A stretch of 64,000 nt of DNA from JAGVUD01 sp052033935 (GTDB lineage Bacteria; Armatimonadota; UBA5829; DSUL01). The position numbers and the translations under genes were made by a program. The notes beneath the pieces are model-generated. The model did no database searches and had not been told where the DNA came from. It saw only the letters and a list, made by a program, of their open reading frames with translations. Below, one piece after another: positions 62,213 through 64,000 of this stretch; position 1 is the first letter of the stretch; each line of letters begins with the position of its first letter. The stretch lies in the NCBI GenBank assembly GCA_052033935.1, contig JBPOJE010000007.1:1-64000 (forward strand), in the 5' to 3' direction.

Positions 62213-63103
62213 TCAGGCTGTCCCCTCCGAAGATGTGAACTTGACCCGGAGCAGCCACGCCTCCGCCAGGAACAGAATGAGGCCGATGGAATACATGATC
62301 ACTCCTGAGAAGTTGTGGAATACCCCCATCGCGACCTCCTCGCCGTAGTACTCGCCCAAAAGACCGATTGCAACGATTCTGAAGATGTTCGCCAGCACCG
62401 CGATGGGAATGGCGGAGATGAGAAGCACCACTTTGCTCCAGAACGAACCGCGTGCAAGATAAGCGACCACACTGCCGACGAATATCAGGCTGAAGATGGT
62501 GTTCAGTCCGCTGCAGGGCGCCTCGACGAAGAGCTGAAACGTGGGGAGCAGCATCATAGTGCCTTCGCGTACCACGGGAAAGCCCATCAGCGCAAGCACC
62601 AGCGACGCCGCGATTGCGCTGAGCGTCTGCAGCTTGATGCTAAGCACGGCCTGGATAAGCGGAAGCGGTATCATGAAGATCATGAACAGCGATGGATAGA
62701 ACACCTCGCGCAGCACGTGCGGCCCGAAGTAGTAGAGAGTCAGTCCCCAGAACAGAGGGAACAGCGACAGCCCCGAGAGCACGTGAACATCAAAAATGAG
62801 GCCCGCGAGATGAAGCGCCATGGCCGCCGCGATGTACCAGAGCCCCCACCGCTCCATGCGCTTCGGCACCGCGGCGAGGCTCGCCCGCTTGTCCCACAGG
62901 AAATAGGCTATGACTACCGGCACCCAGAACCCGTGCGAGTAGTTGGATCCCTGCAGAGTCCACGCGCGAACCATCCAGTCGAATGCGCTGTAATACAGCG
63001 CGGCGAGGATCAGCCCAGGAATGACGAGTGTGCGGAAGTCACAGACGTTCGCGGGGCGAGACTGTGGGGATTGGGCGGTAGAGGTCACGGCTTCTGATTG
63101 CAC
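62213..63103 (-). CDS. Exosortase
   Basis: A 296-aa polytopic transpeptidase-like enzyme that processes PEP-CTERM-tagged surface proteins. The catalytic triad residues are visible: C197 in VEAPCSGLNT, R242 in NIFRIVAIGLL and H263 in HNFSG. The FMIPLPL segment is also typical. GTG 63103 is the start; no clear ribosome-binding site precedes it. No PEP-CTERM substrate is encoded within this window. The 145-bp gap to the sugar transferase gene holds nothing I recognise. Confidence 0.92.
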   Translation of the reverse strand: MQSEAVTSTAQSPQSRPANVCDFRTLVIPGLILAALYYSAFDWMVRAWTLQGSNYSHGFWVPVVIAYFLWDKRASLAAVPKRMERWGLWYIAAAMALHLAGLIFDVHVLSGLSLFPLFWGLTLYYFGPHVLREVFYPSLFMIFMIPLPLIQAVLSIKLQTLSAIAASLVLALMGFPVVREGTMMLLPTFQLFVEAPCSGLNTIFSLIFVGSVVAYLARGSFWSKVVLLISAIPIAVLANIFRIVAIGLLGEYYGEEVAMGVFHNFSGVIMYSIGLILFLAEAWLLRVKFTSSEGTA

Positions 63104-63248
63104 GATGAAATGATGCTATCCAGGTATCCTTACCCAAAGCCGGCGGCCGCACCCGACTGACCGCCGATGAAATCATCCTAACATACCAGCATTCCCCTCC
63201 GCCATTCATTTTTCCTCCCAGTCTGGGCAACACCACCTGTGCAGGACT

Positions 63249-63965
63249 TCAGTAGGCGCCCTTTCTCCTGAGAAGGGCCGGAATCGTCAGCAGCAAAATC
63301 AACGCGTCGCCCAGCACCGACCGCTCGAACAGGTATCGCATGTCCAAACGAACGCGCTCCTCGTAGCTCGTGTCATTGCGCCCGCTCACCTGCCACAGAC
63401 CCGTCACGCCGGGCCGTACGCTGAACAGCCGTGCTTCGGATGGCCAGTACTTGTCCACCTCGCCCTCAACGATCGGGCGTGGTCCCACCAGAGACATCTC
63501 GCCGCGCAGCACGTTAATGAGCTGCGGCAGCTCGTCAAGGCTGGTTCGGCGCAGGAATGCCCCCACCTTAGTGATGCGCGGGTCGTTCTTCAGCTTGTAG
63601 TTTTCTTCGAACTCCTCACGGAGCGCGTCATCGGCGGCCAGAAGGTCGGCCAGCACTTCGTCGGCGTTTACACACATCGAGCGGAACTTGAAGAGCTTGA
63701 ACTCCCGCTTCCGTTGTCCAAGACGCCTGTGTGCGTAAAGCACGGGGCCTGGCGATTCAATGTAGATCGCGGCCGAGATGATGAGCAGAACCGGCGACAG
63801 AATCACAATGCTCGCTGTTGCCAGCAGCAAATCGGCGAACCTCTTTGAGATAAGGTAGAGGCGCTCGTTGATGATGCCCAAGGGCGACCTGGCTGCCTGA
63901 GGCGCCAGATAGGACGACTTGTCGAACGCCTTGATCGAGGACGCCGCCTCTGAGCGGCTACGCAT
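63249..63965 (-). CDS. Undecaprenyl-phosphate sugar-1-phosphate transferase
   Basis: A 238-aa bacterial sugar transferase (WcaJ/PssY type) that starts repeat-unit assembly of an exopolysaccharide. It has one TM segment (LLLATASIVILSPVLLIISA). The catalytic motifs are KLFKFRSMCVNADE, RRTSLDELPQLINVLRGEMS and VGPRPI, then RPGVTGLWQVSGRND. The reading frame stays open upstream to the window edge (RC 63966-64000: IAGYYIGWRR-like), so ATG 63965 may be internal to a larger protein. It belongs to the exosortase/EPS neighbourhood. Confidence 0.88.
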   Translation of the reverse strand: MRSRSEAASSIKAFDKSSYLAPQAARSPLGIINERLYLISKRFADLLLATASIVILSPVLLIISAAIYIESPGPVLYAHRRLGQRKREFKLFKFRSMCVNADEVLADLLAADDALREEFEENYKLKNDPRITKVGAFLRRTSLDELPQLINVLRGEMSLVGPRPIVEGEVDKYWPSEARLFSVRPGVTGLWQVSGRNDTSYEERVRLDMRYLFERSVLGDALILLLTIPALLRRKGAY

Positions 63966-64000
63966 TCTGCGCCAGCCAATGTAGTAGCCCGCAATGCCCA

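Noticed and set aside
63104..63248. Possible riboswitch or small RNA between sugar transferase and exosortase
   Set aside because: The gap was read on both strands for c-di-GMP and cobalamin riboswitch motifs; none fits. The short frame 63039-63236 on the minus strand has no support.
1..64000. CRISPR arrays, IS elements, prophage or integrase genes
   Set aside because: No spaced direct repeats, transposase or recombinase motifs were seen; base composition looks even across the window.

Overview
This GC-rich window (roughly 60-65 % GC by eye) is ordinary, densely packed bacterial chromosome with no phage, IS element, CRISPR array, rRNA or tRNA that I could find. An LptD/OstA-like protein points to a diderm envelope. 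With exosortase/EpsI, two GH2 glycosidases, a CBM9-like protein and a D-lyxose isomerase-type cupin, it suggests a free-living saccharolytic heterotroph. Armatimonadota or a neighbouring lineage is my best guess, at low confidence. Promoters stand out against the GC background as TATAAT-like -10 boxes, several with TTGACA-like -35 boxes 17-18 bp upstream. GTG and TTG starts and 4-bp stop/start overlaps are common.

Layout. 0.2-3.2 kb: MATE exporter and LptD-like outer-membrane protein. 10.0-3.2 kb (minus): a five-gene operon of PIG-L deacetylase, cytidylate-kinase-like protein, soluble MgtE-like PRC/CBS protein, Nramp-related transporter and GH2 glycosidase. 10.2-12.7 kb: secreted unknown, frameshifted 6-pyruvoyltetrahydropterin synthase, folE, SDR remnant. 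12.7-16.8 kb: glcDEF glycolate oxidase. 16.8-19.2 kb: aldo/keto reductase, decayed alcohol dehydrogenase, cysC. 24.0-19.4 kb (minus): nucleotidyltransferase, NTF2-like protein, class II aldolase and an 861-aa MDR-SDR fusion. 24.1-27.2 kb: metY-metX-metW. 27.3-33.8 kb: small basic protein, SWIM/SNF2 helicase, lyxose-isomerase-like cupin, epimerase, SGNH hydrolase. 33.8-40.1 kb: metK-priA-def-fmt and a coiled-coil protein. 40.1-44.7 kb: small anchored protein, NFACT/RqcH, BON protein, XRE/ImmA pair, bioY. 50.4-44.3 kb (minus): ileS-lspA-lgt-rluD-like-pcm and a small membrane protein. 51.3-52.95 kb: rfbD, KDG-type kinase, membrane protein. 53.2-58.2 kb: multi-GAF histidine kinase and a sigma-54 activator without a DNA-binding domain. 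64.0-58.2 kb (minus): sugar transferase, exosortase, EpsI, CBM9-like protein, beta-mannosidase.

The most unusual items are the fusion protein with three Rossmann-type units (the first degenerate) encoded beside an aldolase; the Nramp-related transporter with a non-canonical metal site, translationally coupled to a membrane-less MgtE-like sensor; the receiver-AAA+ regulator that ends before any HTH; and an lspA that seems to start at CTG. Three genes carry frameshifts at or next to short homopolymers (PTPS, ImmA, beta-mannosidase). These may be sequencing or assembly errors. Two other loci (SDR and alcohol dehydrogenase) are real-looking decayed remnants with internal deletions.

No stretch longer than about 300 bases lacks a gene. 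The largest gaps (30668-30926, 42339-42424, 52952-53224, 63104-63248) hold only promoters, an inverted repeat or nothing I recognise.
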